DNA of 64,000 nucleotides from Cannabis sativa (GCF_029168945.1 NC_083607.1:36627257-36691256), one strand, 5' to 3'; positions 23,557-35,711 are shown, numbered from the stretch's first letter. Notes: generated by a model from the sequence alone, not told the origin. Numbers and translations are program-made.

Positions 23557-24581
23557 AGGGTTGGATGGTTCGAAGCCAACATACATAACTAATGTAATCT
23601 AACAGGCTTCCTACATGCACGCTAAACATGTAATCTACATATGCATACTGTTATACTAATCTTACCTGGATTCTGAATTCAGGTGTGCCGGTCAACCTGA
23701 CTGGAACTTTAACTGGGCGGCGGATTACAGGCTCCTAAACCATAAAAATCACAACACTATAAGTGACACGCTAAATCACTTCCCGGGGACTTAAACTAGG
23801 AACTAAAAGTTTCCCTATCGATAAAAAGCATGACAATACCCCCTAAAACATAAAATCGAGAAAATCTAGGGTTTCAGAATTTTCCCCAACCGGCAGACCG
23901 GTTGCCCAACCGGAATTCCGGTTCAAGGAAAATTCAGAACCCCATCCGGAATTCTGGATGCACAACCGGAATTCCGGTTCCTCACAGGCAGCAACATCAA
24001 AAATTCATATCTTGCACAAATCGACTCCAAATCAATTCAAACCTTCCAAACCTACTCCATATGACCCAAAGAACATTTCTAAGGCACCAAAACCACCTAG
24101 ATTGTACCCAATCAAAAATCACCATTAAAGCTCAAGCTTTGAGTTCTAAACTCAAACTTGAGCAAACCTAGCTAACATGCAATCCAATCAGTCTAAACTT
24201 ACTTAAACATGCTTAGAATAACCTCTGGAAACAATTACAAACATTCACAACATCACAGCAACAGAACATAGACATTTCTTCAAAAAAATCATATATTTTG
24301 CATAGAAAAACCATAGCTTGCTCAACCTAAGAATCATGCTTTATAAACAGCTCATTTAACTTCAATTAAACATGCTTAAATCACAGAATTTAACAACAAC
24401 ATCACAGCAGCAACAAACTCAAATAATCATGCATGCATCACATTAAAATTCATCCAAAATTTCCAAGAACAAGAAAAGGAGCTAGAGCAAGGTTTACCTC
24501 AACTAGGATTACTTAGATCTTGCTAAAAACCACTTGAATCCACCAAGAAAACCCAGCTCTAGCAGCTCCCAAGCTTGGCCG

Positions 24582-24587
<6 letters not shown>

Positions 24588-24620
<33 letters not shown>
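24588..24620 (+). repeat. (AG)n microsatellite
   Basis: About 16 AG units inside the solo LTR. On the minus strand it is a CT run, as often found in plant 5' UTRs. Confidence 0.9.
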
Positions 24621-24626
<6 letters not shown>

Positions 24627-25164
24627 CTTTGGAAAATTCTATTTTTTTTCTAACTTTTGAATTTTTGAATAAAATGAAAATCATGCAAAGTCCTACTCTT
24701 ATTTCAGCCATCAAACAATTAAAATAAACCTTTATTTTTCATTTACTAAGTCCACTAAAGGACAAATATCATTGGGGTAAAAAGACCATTTTGCCCCTCC
24801 ACACTAAAATCACATAATTAACACTAAAGGGGTATTTTTGGGAAATTCTAAATTCCCGGCCATTCCCGACATTCCCAATGTCTAACTAAACCGTCCCAAA
24901 CTACTAACATACTAAGTTGTGATTTCTACTGAGCCAAACACCGAGTTCCAAAATACCGGGCACCGGAAATGCAAAATTATGCAAACTACTACATGACATA
25001 AAAATGCATCTCTGAATTCAATAAATAACAGTATAATAAATTATTTAAATAGCTATAAATAATTTTCATAATTAATCATAATTAACTGCTAATTTCCAAA
25101 TTAAACTAAGCAGTCTTTACATATGTATATGTATGATATATATGCATGCTGTGTGTATCATTGT

Positions 25165-25445
25165 ATATGTTTAAGTGACATCATAGTGACACAACCATTG
25201 TGTCGGTTCAGCAGTACAGGCATCGTACTGGTTAAGAGTGATATTCACCCCAGAAAGTATGAATTGGTACTATCATAACGACACAACCATTTTGTCGGTT
25301 CAGCAGTACAGGCATCGTACTGGTTAAGAGTGATATCATGGCCAATTATACTTTTGGATGTTATTGATGCTATCATAGCAGCACGAACATAGTGCCGGTC
25401 CTGCAGCACGATCATAGTGCTGGTAGGAGTGATATCATGGTCAAT
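25165..25445. repeat. Stem-loop array in the Tekay 5' LTR
   Basis: Repeated inverted repeats with differing stems: GACACA-accat-TGTGTC, AGTAC-aggcatc-GTACT, GCAC-gaacata-GTGC, AGCAC-gatcata-GTGCT, separated by GTGATATCATGG-like spacers. The same array is in the 3' LTR at 32185-32455 with small changes. Confidence 0.7.
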
Positions 25446-25935
25446 AGCACAAGCAGTTAGAACGTTCATGCTCATCGTTTAAGCCTTGTAAATAGGTGTA
25501 TGGGCACCTAAGTACAGGTCGGAAATTATATGATATATTATATGCATTTCTTACTGAGTCTATCGACTCACAGTTCTGCTTCCATGTGTAGGTAAAGGAA
25601 AGGCAAAAGCTGAACAGGAGTGAACCTGAGCTCGGATGAGATTGTACATGTCAAAGCAGCGCGACCTGGAGTGTTCAGTCTCAAGACATCTGGGAATTGT
25701 ATTTTGGTAGTCGCTGTGCGACCTGTAATAAATGTATATTTTGGAATGTTAACTTTAAAAAGTTTGAAAACGGGATCCCGATACTTGTAAATAAGTTATT
25801 ATATTATAAAGTTTATTAATTAATATAAAATTTTTAATTTGACACGTTTTTCGAGAAAATTCTTTAATTAGCAAAGATTGCACTGTAATTGAAAAAGCAC
25901 TGTAGCGTGCCTTAGCATTAGGGCGTTACAATTTT

Positions 25936-25947
25936 GGTATCAGAGCG
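25936..25947 (+). other. Tekay primer binding site
   Basis: TGGTATCAGAGC, the canonical tRNA-iMet primer site, four bases after the LTR end. Confidence 0.9.
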
Positions 25948-26230
25948 GCCAGGTTTGTCTACCGAAGCTTGCTAAGACATGTACAATCTTCATCAGAGAA
26001 AGCTCGGTTCACGATTCAGTAAGCCCGTACTTGTTTAGTATTTTAAATAATTGTGAAAGCATGTTAGGAAGCATATTAGATTTTAATTAATTATTTTTAA
26101 AGTGTGTTGCCTTTAAGTCCTTAATAGCGGTGTTAAGTTTTGATCGCTGTCTAACCTGCCTGGCTTATGGGTCAGCAGGCTAAGTCCTATAATTGGACGC
26201 CCCGCGAAATACACGAAGTCAGGGTAACAT

Positions 26231-27350
26231 GGTTGAGACCGAGGCGGTCAAAGGAATCCCTAAAATCCTCGTGGTCGCGGTCGTGGCCGTGGCAGAGCTC
26301 AGGGTGGTCGCCCTATAAATCCACCACAAGCTCCGCCGGACTGGGAGCAAAGATTTGCGGAAATGCAAGATCAGATCCGCCAACAAGATGAAGAGATTTA
26401 GAGATTGAGGCAGAAGGGTCCTCCTGCCGTGCCTCCTCAAGTTGCTCAGGTCGTTGCAGTTCCAGCGGTGCCAGCAGAATAACCTGTTGTTGGCAACCGT
26501 ATGGAGTCGTTGTATGAAAGATTTCGGAAGCAGGCACCTCCGATGTTTCTGGGAGGTCCTGATGTAATGAAGGCTGAGCAGGGGCTCACAGTGATCGAGC
26601 GTATCCTCAACTTTATGGGAGTGGTTGGAAATCACCGGGTGACATGCGCCACTTTCCAGTTTCAGGAAGATGCCCTCTTGTGGTGGGAATTGATAAATTT
26701 CACCCGGGACGTCACAGTTATGACCTGGGAAGAGTTCAAGGAGTTTTTTAACTCTAAATATTACGATGAAGCTGTCCGCAGTGCATAGCGGAAAGAGTTA
26801 ACCGAATTGGTTCAAACCGAGGGAATGTCTGTTACTGACTATACTACTAAGTTTGACTGTCTGGCCAAGCTCGCTGTGGGAATCGTGCCAACTGACTTCA
26901 GCAAGAAAGAGAATATTTGGCCGGTTTCAGTGTGAAGATTAGGCACGATTTGGTGATTACTACTACCGAGGCAACCACTTATGCAGAAATGGTTGAAAAG
27001 GCTTTAAGAGCCGAAGGTGCAGTGAAATTTCTTCAGGAGCCCCGAGTGACTCCGAGTGTTGGTAAAACGCCCACTGTTCCTACTCCTGTTTATGGTAGGG
27101 ATGGTGGTGACTCAACCACTGATTAGAAAAGGAAAGTTATTCCAGCATCTAGTGGTTCAGGGCAGAGCAAGCGGTTCCGTGGGAACCAAGGCAGAGGTGG
27201 ACGCCAGGGTTACTCTTACCCTGAGTGTCCACGGTACAAGAAACATCATCCGAGAGAGTGTAACCGGAAGACATGCTTTTTGTGTGGCATGGTGGGGCGT
27301 TTCAAGAAAGATTGCCCTCAGGCAAAGAAAGAGGAGCCGAAAGCTGAGGT
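26231..27350 (+). pseudogene. Tekay gag
   Basis: Starts near ATG 26231. An Arg/Gly-rich N-terminal part crosses several frames, followed by the gag core: MESLYERFRKQAPPMFLGG from 26501, the block ALLWWELINF, and EEFKEFFNSKYY. Stops include TAG at 26786 and 27124 (Gln sites), with a shift near 26910. The zinc knuckle CFLCGMVGRFKKDCP (27271-27315) has Arg where His is normal, so it may not bind zinc. It continues into the protease. Confidence 0.85.
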
Positions 27351-30300
27351 AAAACCGGTCCCTACTCGAGTGTTCGCTATCACCCAAGCCGATGCTGCAG
27401 CCAGTCCTTCTGTTGTGACAGGTCAGCTTCTCGTCAACAACTCATTGTTTACAGTATTATTTGATTCGGGAGCTACACGTTCATATGTTGCTACAAGAGT
27501 AATTGATCTTCTGGGTAGGCCTTTTGATATTTTAGAAAGAGGGTTTGGAACCCTAATGCCTAGCGGGGAATTGGTTATCTCTAATAGGCACATTAGGTCT
27601 ATGCCGGTTAGGATCGAAGATAGGGAGTTGAGCGTTGACCTTATAGAATTGAAAATTAACTGAGTTTGACATTATACTGGGGATGGATTTTTTGTCTAAA
27701 TATTCGACCAGTATAGATTGTAAGCAAAAAATGGTGACTTTTCAGCCAGAAAGTGAAGATCCATTTGTTTATGTTGGATCAGTCCAGGGGTCTCGTATCC
27801 CAGTTATTTTTGTATTGAGGACTAGAGATTTACTATACAGTGGTTGTGTAGGATTTCTAGCAGTGGTAATTGACTCCAGCAGACCTGAAACATTTGGGCC
27901 TGAGGCAGTCAGGGTGGTGAAAGATTTTCTCGACGTGTTTCCCGAGGAGTTGTCGAGATTGTTGCCACAACGAGAAATTAATTTCGTAATTGATTTGGCA
28001 CCTGGACTCGAACCTGTTTCTAAAGCTCCATATAGAATGGCTCCAGCAGAACTCAAGGAGCTTAAGTTGCAGCTTCAGGGGATGCTTGATATTGAGTTAT
28101 TCGACCCAGTGTATTGCCCTGGGGAGCTCCGGTTCTGTTTGTTAAAAAGAAAGATGGTTCCCTCAGAATGTGTATTGATTATCGGGAACTAAACAAGCTA
28201 ACAATTAAGAATAAGTACCCGTGGCCCAGAATCGATGATCTGTTCGATCAGCTTCAAGGAAAGACAGTATTTCCGAAGATTGATTTGCGATCTGGTTATC
28301 ATCAACTTACAATTCGAGAGGAGGACATACTGAAGACTGCTTTTAGAACCAGATATGGGCACTATGAGTTTCTGGTAATGTCATTCGGATTGACTAATGC
28401 TCTTGCGGCCTTTATGGATCTTATGAATAGGTATTCAAGGATTTCCTCGATAACTGCGTCATAGTGTTTATCGATGACATTCTTGTATACTCTTAGTCAG
28501 AAGAGGAGCACGAGCATCATCTTCGAATGGTATTGCAGCGACTTAGGGATCACAACTTTGTAAGTGCGAATTCTGGTTGTTTGAGGTGTCTTTTCTGGGT
28601 CATATTGTTGGGAAGAATGGGATTATGGTTGATCCAAACAAGGTACAATCAGTGAAGAATTGGCCGAGGCCCAAGTCTGTGACGGAGGTTCGAAGTTTTC
28701 TTGGTTTAGCAGGGTATTATCGACGTTTCATCGAAGGATTTTCTAAAATTTCTATGCCCCTAACTGAATTGACCAAGAAAAATCAGAGATTTGTGTGGTC
28801 AGATAAGTGTGAAACAAGCTTTCAGGAGTTGAAGCAACGTTTGATAACAGCTCCGGTGTTAGCTTTGCCATTAGATCAAGAGAAGTTTGTGGTTTATTGT
28901 GATGCATCCAGACAAGGTCTGGGATGTGTTCTGATGCAAGATGACAGAGTCATAGCTTATGCCTCTTGACAACTGAAAGATTATGAACAGCGCTATCCAA
29001 CTCATGATTTAGAACTTGTTGTTGTGGTTTTTGCTCTAAAGATATGGCGACATTATCTTTACGGTGAGAAATGTGAAATTTATACTGATCATAAGAGTCT
29101 CAAATACTTTTTCACCCAAAAGGATTTGAATATGAGGCAGAGAAGGTGCTTGGAATTGGTTAAGGACTACGACTGTGAAATTCTGTATCACCCCGGGAAG
29201 GCCAATGTTGTGGCTGATGCTTTAAGCAAAAAAGGTCCTGGGCAGGTTTGTACCACGGTTTTGATAGCCCCTCAACTAGCCTCTGAAATGGTTAATGCAG
29301 GGATTGAGTTTGTGGTTGGAAAATTGTACAATTTGACACTACAGTCTGATCTGTTGGAGAGAATCAGAAAGGCACAACTAGAAGATCCCGAGCTAGTTAA
29401 GGTTCGAGATGAAGTAATGGCTGATCGGCCTAGAGGCTTTTCAGTCTCAAACAGTGGAATGTTGTTATACAAAGCTTGAGTTTGTGTTCCTAATGTTGAT
29501 GAGCTTAAGAAGGAGATACTTGACGAAGCTCATACCACACCTTATTCATTGCATCTGAGAACCACCAAAATGTATCAAGATTTTAAACCCTACTTCTGGT
29601 GGTATGGGATGAAAAGAGATGTGGTGGACTACGTGTCCAAGTGTTTAACCTGCCAGCAAATCAAGGCTGCACATCAGAGGCCGGCAGGGTTACTGCAACC
29701 TTTAGTCCTTCTTGAATGGAAGTGGGAGGACATTGTAATGGATTTCGTAACTGGCTTACTTAGAACTACGGGAATCTATGATTCAGTATGGGTCATAGTG
29801 GACAGATTCACAAAATCAGCTCACTTTCTACCAGTGAAAGTTACATATTCAGTGGATCAGTACGCTGAATTGTATGTGAAGGAGATAGTTCGTATCCATG
29901 GAGCCCCTAAATCTATTGTGTCAGATAGGGATCCAAAGTTTACATCAAAATTTTGGGTGAGTCTTCAGAAGGCTATGGGTACTAAGTTAAAGTTTAGCAC
30001 AGCCTTTCACCCTCAAACTAATGGTCAGTCGGAAAGAACCATTCAGATATTGGAAGACTTACTGCGAGCCTGTGTCATGGACTTTGAAGGTTCATGGAGT
30101 AAGTACTTGCCTTTAATTGAATTCTCCTACAACAATAGCTACCAGAGTACAATAGGAGGGCTCCCTATGAGATGTTATATGGTAGAAAATTATGTTCTCC
30201 TATCCATTGGGACGAAACAGGAGAAAGGAAGTACTTGGGTCCAGAGTTAGTGCAGAGGACCAATGAGGCTATTGATAAGATCAAGGCTCGGATGCTTGCT

Positions 30301-30813
30301 GCTCAAAGCAGGCAGAAAAGTTATGTTGACCTGAAGCGCAGAGATGTCTCATTTTAGGCAGGGGAACATGTTTTCATGTGGGTTTCACCAATGAAGGGTA
30401 TTAGGCGCTTCGGGAAGAAGGGTAAGTTAAGCCCTAGGTTCATTGGGCCGTTTCAAATACTTGAGAAGGTCGGGCAGGTAGCATATCCGCTAGCCTTACC
30501 ACCAGCGTTATTGGCTGTTCATGACGTATTTCACATTTCTATGTTGAGGAAATACGTGTCAGACCCGACTCATATCTTGAGTTATGAAGCCCTTGAACTA
30601 CAATCAGACTTATCCTATGAAGAGAAACCTGTACAGATTTTGGATAGAAAAGAAAAAGTTCTTCGGAACAAGACTATTGCTCTGGTTAAGGTGCTCTGGA
30701 GGAACAGCAAGGTGGAGGAAGCCACCTGGGAGTTAGAGTCTGATATGAGGACTCAACATCCAGAGCTATTCAGGTTAGATTTCGAGGACGAAATCCTTTT
30801 AACAGGGGAATAA
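27351..30813 (+). pseudogene. Tekay pol: protease, RT, RNase H, integrase, chromodomain
   Basis: Protease motif LFDSGATRSYV near 27457-27490. A shift near 27660 leads to MDFLSKY. RT is in several frames with [20 protein letters not shown] (28135-28195), [10 protein letters not shown], and FIDDILVYS near 28470-28496 followed by TAG. RNase H starts with [15 protein letters not shown] (TGA at 28967) and contains DHKSLKYFF and a DALSKK block. The integrase zinc-finger CLTCQ is near 29644. Its core has D in MDFVTG, D in VSDRDPKF and E in NGQSERT. A shift near 30165 and TAG at 30355 follow. The chromodomain with VLWRNSKVEEATWE closes the frame at 30813. Catalytic residues are mostly present, so the copy decayed after it inserted. 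Confidence 0.9.
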
Positions 30814-30814
30814 T
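30801..30814 (+). other. Tekay polypurine tract
   Basis: AACAGGGGAATAAT directly before the 3' LTR start TGTAATGACC. It overlaps the end of the pol frame. Confidence 0.7.
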
Positions 30815-32939
30815 TGTAATGACCGCTTTAGTAATTTGGATTAGTAAAGGCAATTAGCACTAATTTTTATTGTTTTATTATTATTTATGAATTTATTTAA
30901 TTGCGGACCCCAAAATTTGGAAATAAATATTAGAGTTATAATTTCTCAATTCCGGAGATTTTATTAAACTCTAGGGGTATTATTTAGCTTACATGTGAAA
31001 TATGTTATTTTTGTAATTTTTGCTTGGCGACAACGGAAAATGCGATGGATGGTTAGTTTAATCACATGGGTAAGTTTAGAACCTTATTTCTTAGTGGGAA
31101 ATACTTTAGAGAAATTAAAATATCGGGATTGAGCGGGGTTATGGAATTTGACCATTTTACCCCTAGCTTTTGAAACACCTAAGTTATTAACTTAAAGGGC
31201 AAATTGGTAATTTTAAAGAGGGTTAAGTGGCTGTCTAGGAGTGTGGCACGTGGCCACTTGTTTTCGGCCAAGGCTTGGAATGAGGAAATCATTTTCTCAT
31301 TTTGGAAAAATTGGAAAAAAGTCAAAAAAATCAAGAAAACCCTTTCTTTCTCTTCTTTTTTTTCGTACCAGCCAACCAAGGGGGAATTCATTACTGGATT
31401 TTGTGTTTTCAGCAGGGATTGAAGGAGGAATTAATCAAGGTAAACCTAATTTCTCTCTAGTTATGATTTTTCTCAAGTTTTATTTGGTTTCAAGAGTTGA
31501 TTTTGAGTTTTAGGAGCTGTTAGGGTTAGGGTTGTTTGGAGTTCGAATTTTATGTTTAATTTGAGTTGTTTTAGGATCCTAACAGCTGGTTTTGAGGTTT
31601 GTTGTAAGTTTTATGCAACTTTGAGCTTTGAGTTCAAAGCTTTGAGCTTTAATGGCAACTTGAGTGTTAATGGTTTGTTTTGTGATTCGTTGGTTGGAAA
31701 ATTTTGTGTATGGCCTTATTAGGTACTCTGGAAGGTTTCATTGCATTTGGTGGAGAATTGAGCAACAAATGAAAGACTTTGGGAAACTTGGTGCAAACCG
31801 GCTAGCCGGTTTGCAGTGCCACAAAAATTGGCTAGCAGGTTTTGGCAGGGTTCCTCGGGCCTTTCATTTTCTCAATTTTTGTCTTTGCGGTGACTCGGTT
31901 AGGTGTTTCCCCATTTCCAGAGTTAGAATAACCCATTGAGAGTATAACAGAACTTAGGGTTTTGGTTTTGGGTTTCCCGGGATTAGGGTTTTAATCATGT
32001 AACTTACCCGGTTTTAAAATGTGAATAGGGCATCCATCTAGCACAAGATTTCCGTTCAGGTCGGCCAGCACACTTGAATTCGAAAATCAGGTAAGAACTG
32101 AATATAACGTATGATATGAATATCTGGATGTATGTATATGTATGATATATATGCATGCTGTGTGTATCATTGTATATGTTTGGGTGATATCATAGTGACA
32201 CAACCATTGTGTCGGTTCAGCAGTACAGGCATCGTACTGATTAAGAGTGATATTCACCCCAGAAAGTATGAATTGGTACTATCATACTGACACAACAATT
32301 TTGTCGGTTCAGCAGTACAGGCATCGTACTGGTTAAGAGTGATATCATGGCCAATTATACTTTTGGATGCTATTGATGCTGTCATAGTGGCACGAACATA
32401 GTGCCGGTCCTGCAGTACGATCATAGTGCTGGTAGGAGTGATATCATGGTCAATAGCACAAGCAGTTAGAACATTCATGCTCATATGTTAATCCTTGTAA
32501 ATAGGTGTATGGGAACCTAAGTACAGGTCGGAAATCATATGATATATTATATGGATTTCTTACTGAGTCTATCGACTCACAGTTCTGCTTCCATGTGTAG
32601 GTAAAGGAAAGGCGAAAGCTGAACAAGAGTGAACCTGAGCTCGGATGAGATTGTACATGTCAAAGCAGCGCGACCTGGAGTGTTCGGTCTCGGGACATCT
32701 GGGAATTGTATTTTGGTAGTCGCTGTGCGACCTGTAATAAATGTATATTTTGGAATGTTAACTTTAAAAAGTTTGAAAACGGGATCCCGATACTTGTAAA
32801 TAAGTTATTATATTATAAAGTTTATTAATTAATATAAAAGTTTTAATTTGACACGTTTTTCGAGAAAATTCTTTGATTAGCAAAGATTGCACTATAATTG
32901 AAAAAGCATTGTAGCGTGCCTTAGCATTAGGGCGTTACA
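30815..32939 (+). repeat. Tekay 3' LTR
   Basis: 2125 bp, TGTAATGACC...GGGCGTTACA, uninterrupted. The stem-loop array is at 32185-32455 and the TGAGTC hairpin at 32564-32579. Open frames at 31179-31391 and 31204-31422 are also present in the 5' LTR and look non-coding. Confidence 0.93.
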
Positions 32940-33547
32940 GGTGCCGTGAGATGATCAGAGTAAGTTTCTCCTACTTGTAAAATTTCTTTCCTTTAACCAT
33001 TATCTAACATACATGTCTTGATGTGTGACAGGCTGTGACTATTACTTCTTATGGTCAATCTAGGGTTCTCTGCCTACAAGAGGAGCACAACAAGCAAGGA
33101 GCAGCCTCACTGCAACTTGAACTTGATGCCCTCCGCCAAGAACACTCCCAGAAGATTCATGACCTAGAAACTTCTGTTGAGAGGGTTACTGCTGAGAAGG
33201 AGCGTTTTAGGGGTGAGCTTCAAAGCGAGGAGGAGGCTTGTTCCAAACTTGCCGAGGAAAACGAAATTAATGTCAAGGAGCGTGAGAAGCTAGCTACGGA
33301 GGTGAAACAGATCGAAAACCTCTCCACCGATGCTTTCTTCAAATTTTGGCTAAACAACAAGAAGGCTTACTTTAGTTATCTGGGTAAGAACATGGAATGT
33401 ATGCTATCTTATTGTCGCAATCGTGAGGAGGCAGAAGCCAGGGAGAAGGCGCAGGCAGCTTGCATTCAGGCCGATTCATACCTCAACTTTGGGGCTGAAG
33501 CAACCGATGACAGTTCCCTTAATGACTTACTTGATGGTTCCTATTGA
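32940..33547 (+). pseudogene. PF04195-like gene, end of exon 2 and exon 3
   Basis: After target duplication GGTGC (32940-32944), exon 2 resumes in frame (CGT GAG ATG ATC AGA) and ends at a GTAAGT donor at 32960. The acceptor TGTGACAG ends at 33031. Exon 3 (33032-33547) is open for about 170 codons to TGA. It is a Glu/Lys/Leu-rich coiled coil (ELDALRQEHSQKIHDLETSV, then KLAEENEINVKEREKL) followed by an aromatic block KFWLNNKKAYFSYLG. Intron phase matches exon 2. Coiled-coil C-termini are usual in this family. With the Tekay element in exon 2 a normal product is impossible. Confidence 0.7.
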
Positions 33548-34203
33548 TGTACTTCTACTTTTACAGCTTTTATGCCCACTAGTACTCTACAGAGATTAAT
33601 GACTGTCCGGACAGTCTTTAATCCCGTAACTTTACTTTTGAGACATTTATGTGCTTAATCTTTTTACTTGGCCATAGGGCCTTATCTTTATATATGGCTT
33701 TACATGTTGACTTTTGTTTGGCGTGAGCCACATAGCGTGGGTATTTATCTATAGTCAACCATTCACCACACACAAGTTGCTCAAAACGTTGAGTACTCCA
33801 CCAACACTTTAAAATTTTTTAATATCTACTTAAGCGAGGGTGCGTTTTTGCTTACTAGTCCATATATGGGTGTGGTTGCCCCCCAAGTGACTATGCAAGT
33901 TCACCTCTTGGTCACTTATCTTATGACCGGGGTGTTACTTTAAGTCTAGGTTGTCCACTATTACCCATATATCTGTGACCATTGTGAGGCTTGTAATTTG
34001 ATTCAATAACAATCGTACAAGTTGCGTCATTATATGAAAATAACTTGCAATTTTATTGATAAATGAAATTGGCGACAACGCCTTATTACATCACTACGCA
34101 GCAGTAAACTAAAGAAAATCTAAAAGAAAAGACTAAACACTAATAAAGTTCTAAGTTGCTTATGGGCATACCCTTAGCATGAATTGTCGCTGAAGAGCAA
34201 CTG
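33548..34203. other. Non-coding Tat-like segment with inverted-repeat arm
   Basis: Between exon 3 and the minus-strand pol tail. About 33655-34098 is the left arm of an imperfect inverted repeat whose other arm is 35712-36195. A shared block is TTACTAGTCCATATATGGGT here against the complement of ACATGGACTAGTAAGC there. In Tat elements a long untranslated region follows pol, which fits this position on the minus strand. Confidence 0.6.
33655..34098 (+). repeat. Left arm of large inverted repeat
   Basis: Pairs with 35712-36195 in reverse orientation. Shared blocks include GATTCAATAACAATCGTACA, TTGCGTC and GGTTGCCCCCCAAGTGACT. Divergence is visible, so it is an old duplication of the same Tat untranslated region. 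Confidence 0.75.
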
Positions 34204-34396
34204 TTATTGATAATATTTGCAGAGGTGTTGGCCGTTCCAATATCGGGGTACTGGTATAAGGTTCATGTTAGAGTCATACCAGTCGAGCCTATACGTGTCG
34301 GGGGGTACAACTTCCGTAATTTCATATGGACCTTCCCAATTTGGCCCCAATACTCCTGTTGTTGGGTCTTTAGTGTTGGCCAAGCATCCGCACCAG
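34204..34396 (-). pseudogene. C-terminal end of a Tat-lineage pol, minus strand
   Basis: On the minus strand the frame reads LANTKDPTTGVLGPNWEGPY, EITEVVPPDTYRL and HLCKYYQ before TAA at 34206-34204. This tail, with GPNWEGPY and KYYQ at the end, is what I know from Tat/Retand polyproteins. Everything upstream of it (RT, integrase core) is missing because the sequence switches to a plus-strand gag at about 34396. Confidence 0.8.
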
Positions 34397-35366
34397 TTTT
34401 TGAACGGGTAGGCCCCCAAGGGGGTAGAGACCTACGGGACGCCCTCAACAAAGATAGAGACAATCGTGGTTCCAACATAGTGAACCCACCTGAGCCGGTC
34501 CAAGGGGACCAAGCAAATGCTGGTGTGACTGTTGCTCAATCTCAAACAGCAACAGATCCGGTGATCCAAGCTCGATTGGACGAGTTAACCCGATTGGTCA
34601 AGGACCTTACCGCACCAAAACCCACTGACTTGGATCTGGAAAGGAGGAGAGGGTCTGCCTTCTCCCAAATGATCAATGACCTCCCTATTCCAGCAAAGTT
34701 CAAAATGCCCACTTGTAAGTACTCGGGTAGTGAAGACCCACTAAATCATGTGGAGAACTTCAAAATCCAAATGGACCTTTAAGGAATCAGGGATGACCTT
34801 AGGTGTCGAATTTTCCCTGCAACCCTCACAAACATGGCGCAACAATTGTTCACTGAACTACCCTCAGGGAGAATCACTTCTTGGGATGAGTTTGAAGGGT
34901 TATTCTATACCCAATTCTCTTCAGCTCGACAGATACCAGCGGAGTTGGGTGACTTGGTCGCCATCAAGCAGAAGCCCGATGAGCCACTAAAAGACTACAT
35001 TCAACGCTTTATGCAGGAGGCAACCAAAGTAAAAAATCTTAGCGATGATGGCAAGCGGGCCGCCATCATGGGGGGCATCCTTGTGGGAAGTCGGCTGTGG
35101 AAGGATACAAGGCGAAAACCAACCCATACTATGAGAGGCTTTCTTCACAGAGCTGATGAGTTTATTAAATTGGAAGAAGCCGAGCGGAATGCCAAAGGCC
35201 TCAATCAAGCTAAGGGAAACAAGAACGGAGCAAGCAATAGTGGCCAAGGCTCCCAGGGTCAGGGGAGTAATAATAAAAATGGCTTTAACAATTGAAAGAG
35301 GACCAACAACGATAATGATGGAAACCACTTTATTAACAACAAAAAGCCAAACAAAGCATCCTCATG
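34397..35366 (+). pseudogene. Tat-lineage gag, plus strand, N-terminally truncated
   Basis: Readable in one frame from about 34397 with stops TAA at 34780, TGA at 35293 and TGA at 35365. It contains the typical KFKMPTCKYSGSEDPLNH block, the retrotransposon gag domain (MAQQLFTELPSGRITSWDEF, LVAIKQKPDEPLKDYIQRF, ADEFIKLEEAE) and a Gly/Asn/Ser-rich C-terminus. No zinc knuckle or protease follows. The part of this open frame before 34397 is the antisense of the pol tail and not gag. Confidence 0.82.
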
Positions 35367-35711
35367 AATGACTATGTCCTTCTAATTGATACAGTCTTCA
35401 GCCACGTGCGACATTCCATTTGTCCTTGCCTATGGGTATGATAACCCATCATTCCACCAAAGGATGACTTACCACCAAGTACGGAGTAGTGGAGGTCATC
35501 CCACCTAGAATACACAAGTTAGCATGTTACGGTGCCAACGCAAAGCTAGTACTAGTGTCTTGCCATTAAAACGGAGAGCACCTACAAAAGTACTACCAAT
35601 ATAAGTTTCTTTTCAGCAATGACTTAGGTTAGTTGGTGTACCCGCAAAGTGTATTTTCATAGCTGGTCGTCATACCTACCAACAAAGTTTGATAATGTAA
35701 AGGCACGAATT

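Larger units (their letters stand above)
22750..25121 (-). mobile_element. Solo LTR of a second long-LTR Gypsy family, minus strand
   Basis: 2372 bp from TGTAACACCC (plus strand) to CTTTACA, so on the minus strand it runs TGTAAAG...GGGTGTTACA. It is flanked by TATGT at 22745-22749 and 25122-25126. No internal region or second LTR is present, so it is the product of LTR-LTR recombination. It shares the TGAGTC hairpin and stem-loop arrays with the Tekay LTR but is otherwise distinct. Open frames within it (23309-23602, 23902-24171) are repeat translations. Confidence 0.9.
21469..25931 (+). repeat. Tekay 5' LTR, interrupted by a solo LTR
   Basis: Matches 30815-32939 from both ends. It is split at 22750-25121 by another LTR with target duplication TATGT. 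Without the insert and one duplication it is about 2.09 kb. Confidence 0.92.
21469..32939 (+). mobile_element. Tekay-type chromovirus (Ty3/Gypsy), full length but decayed
   Basis: 11,471 bp with LTRs TGTAATGACC...GGGCGTTACA at 21469-25931 (holding a nested solo LTR) and 30815-32939. The target duplication is GGTGC (21464-21468 and 32940-32944). Order: 5' LTR, iMet primer site, gag, protease, RT, RNase H, integrase, chromodomain, polypurine tract, 3' LTR. The order RT before integrase shows Gypsy, and the C-terminal chromodomain shows chromovirus. The 2.1 kb LTRs and the sequence blocks fit Tekay/Del. The 3' LTR has about 34 bases near 31806-31840 that the 5' LTR lacks. At least ten stops and shifts make it inactive. 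Confidence 0.92.

Noticed and set aside
34207..34396. N-terminal part of the plus-strand gag open frame
   Set aside because: It is the antisense of the minus-strand Tat pol tail, which has recognisable residues. Gag homology starts later.
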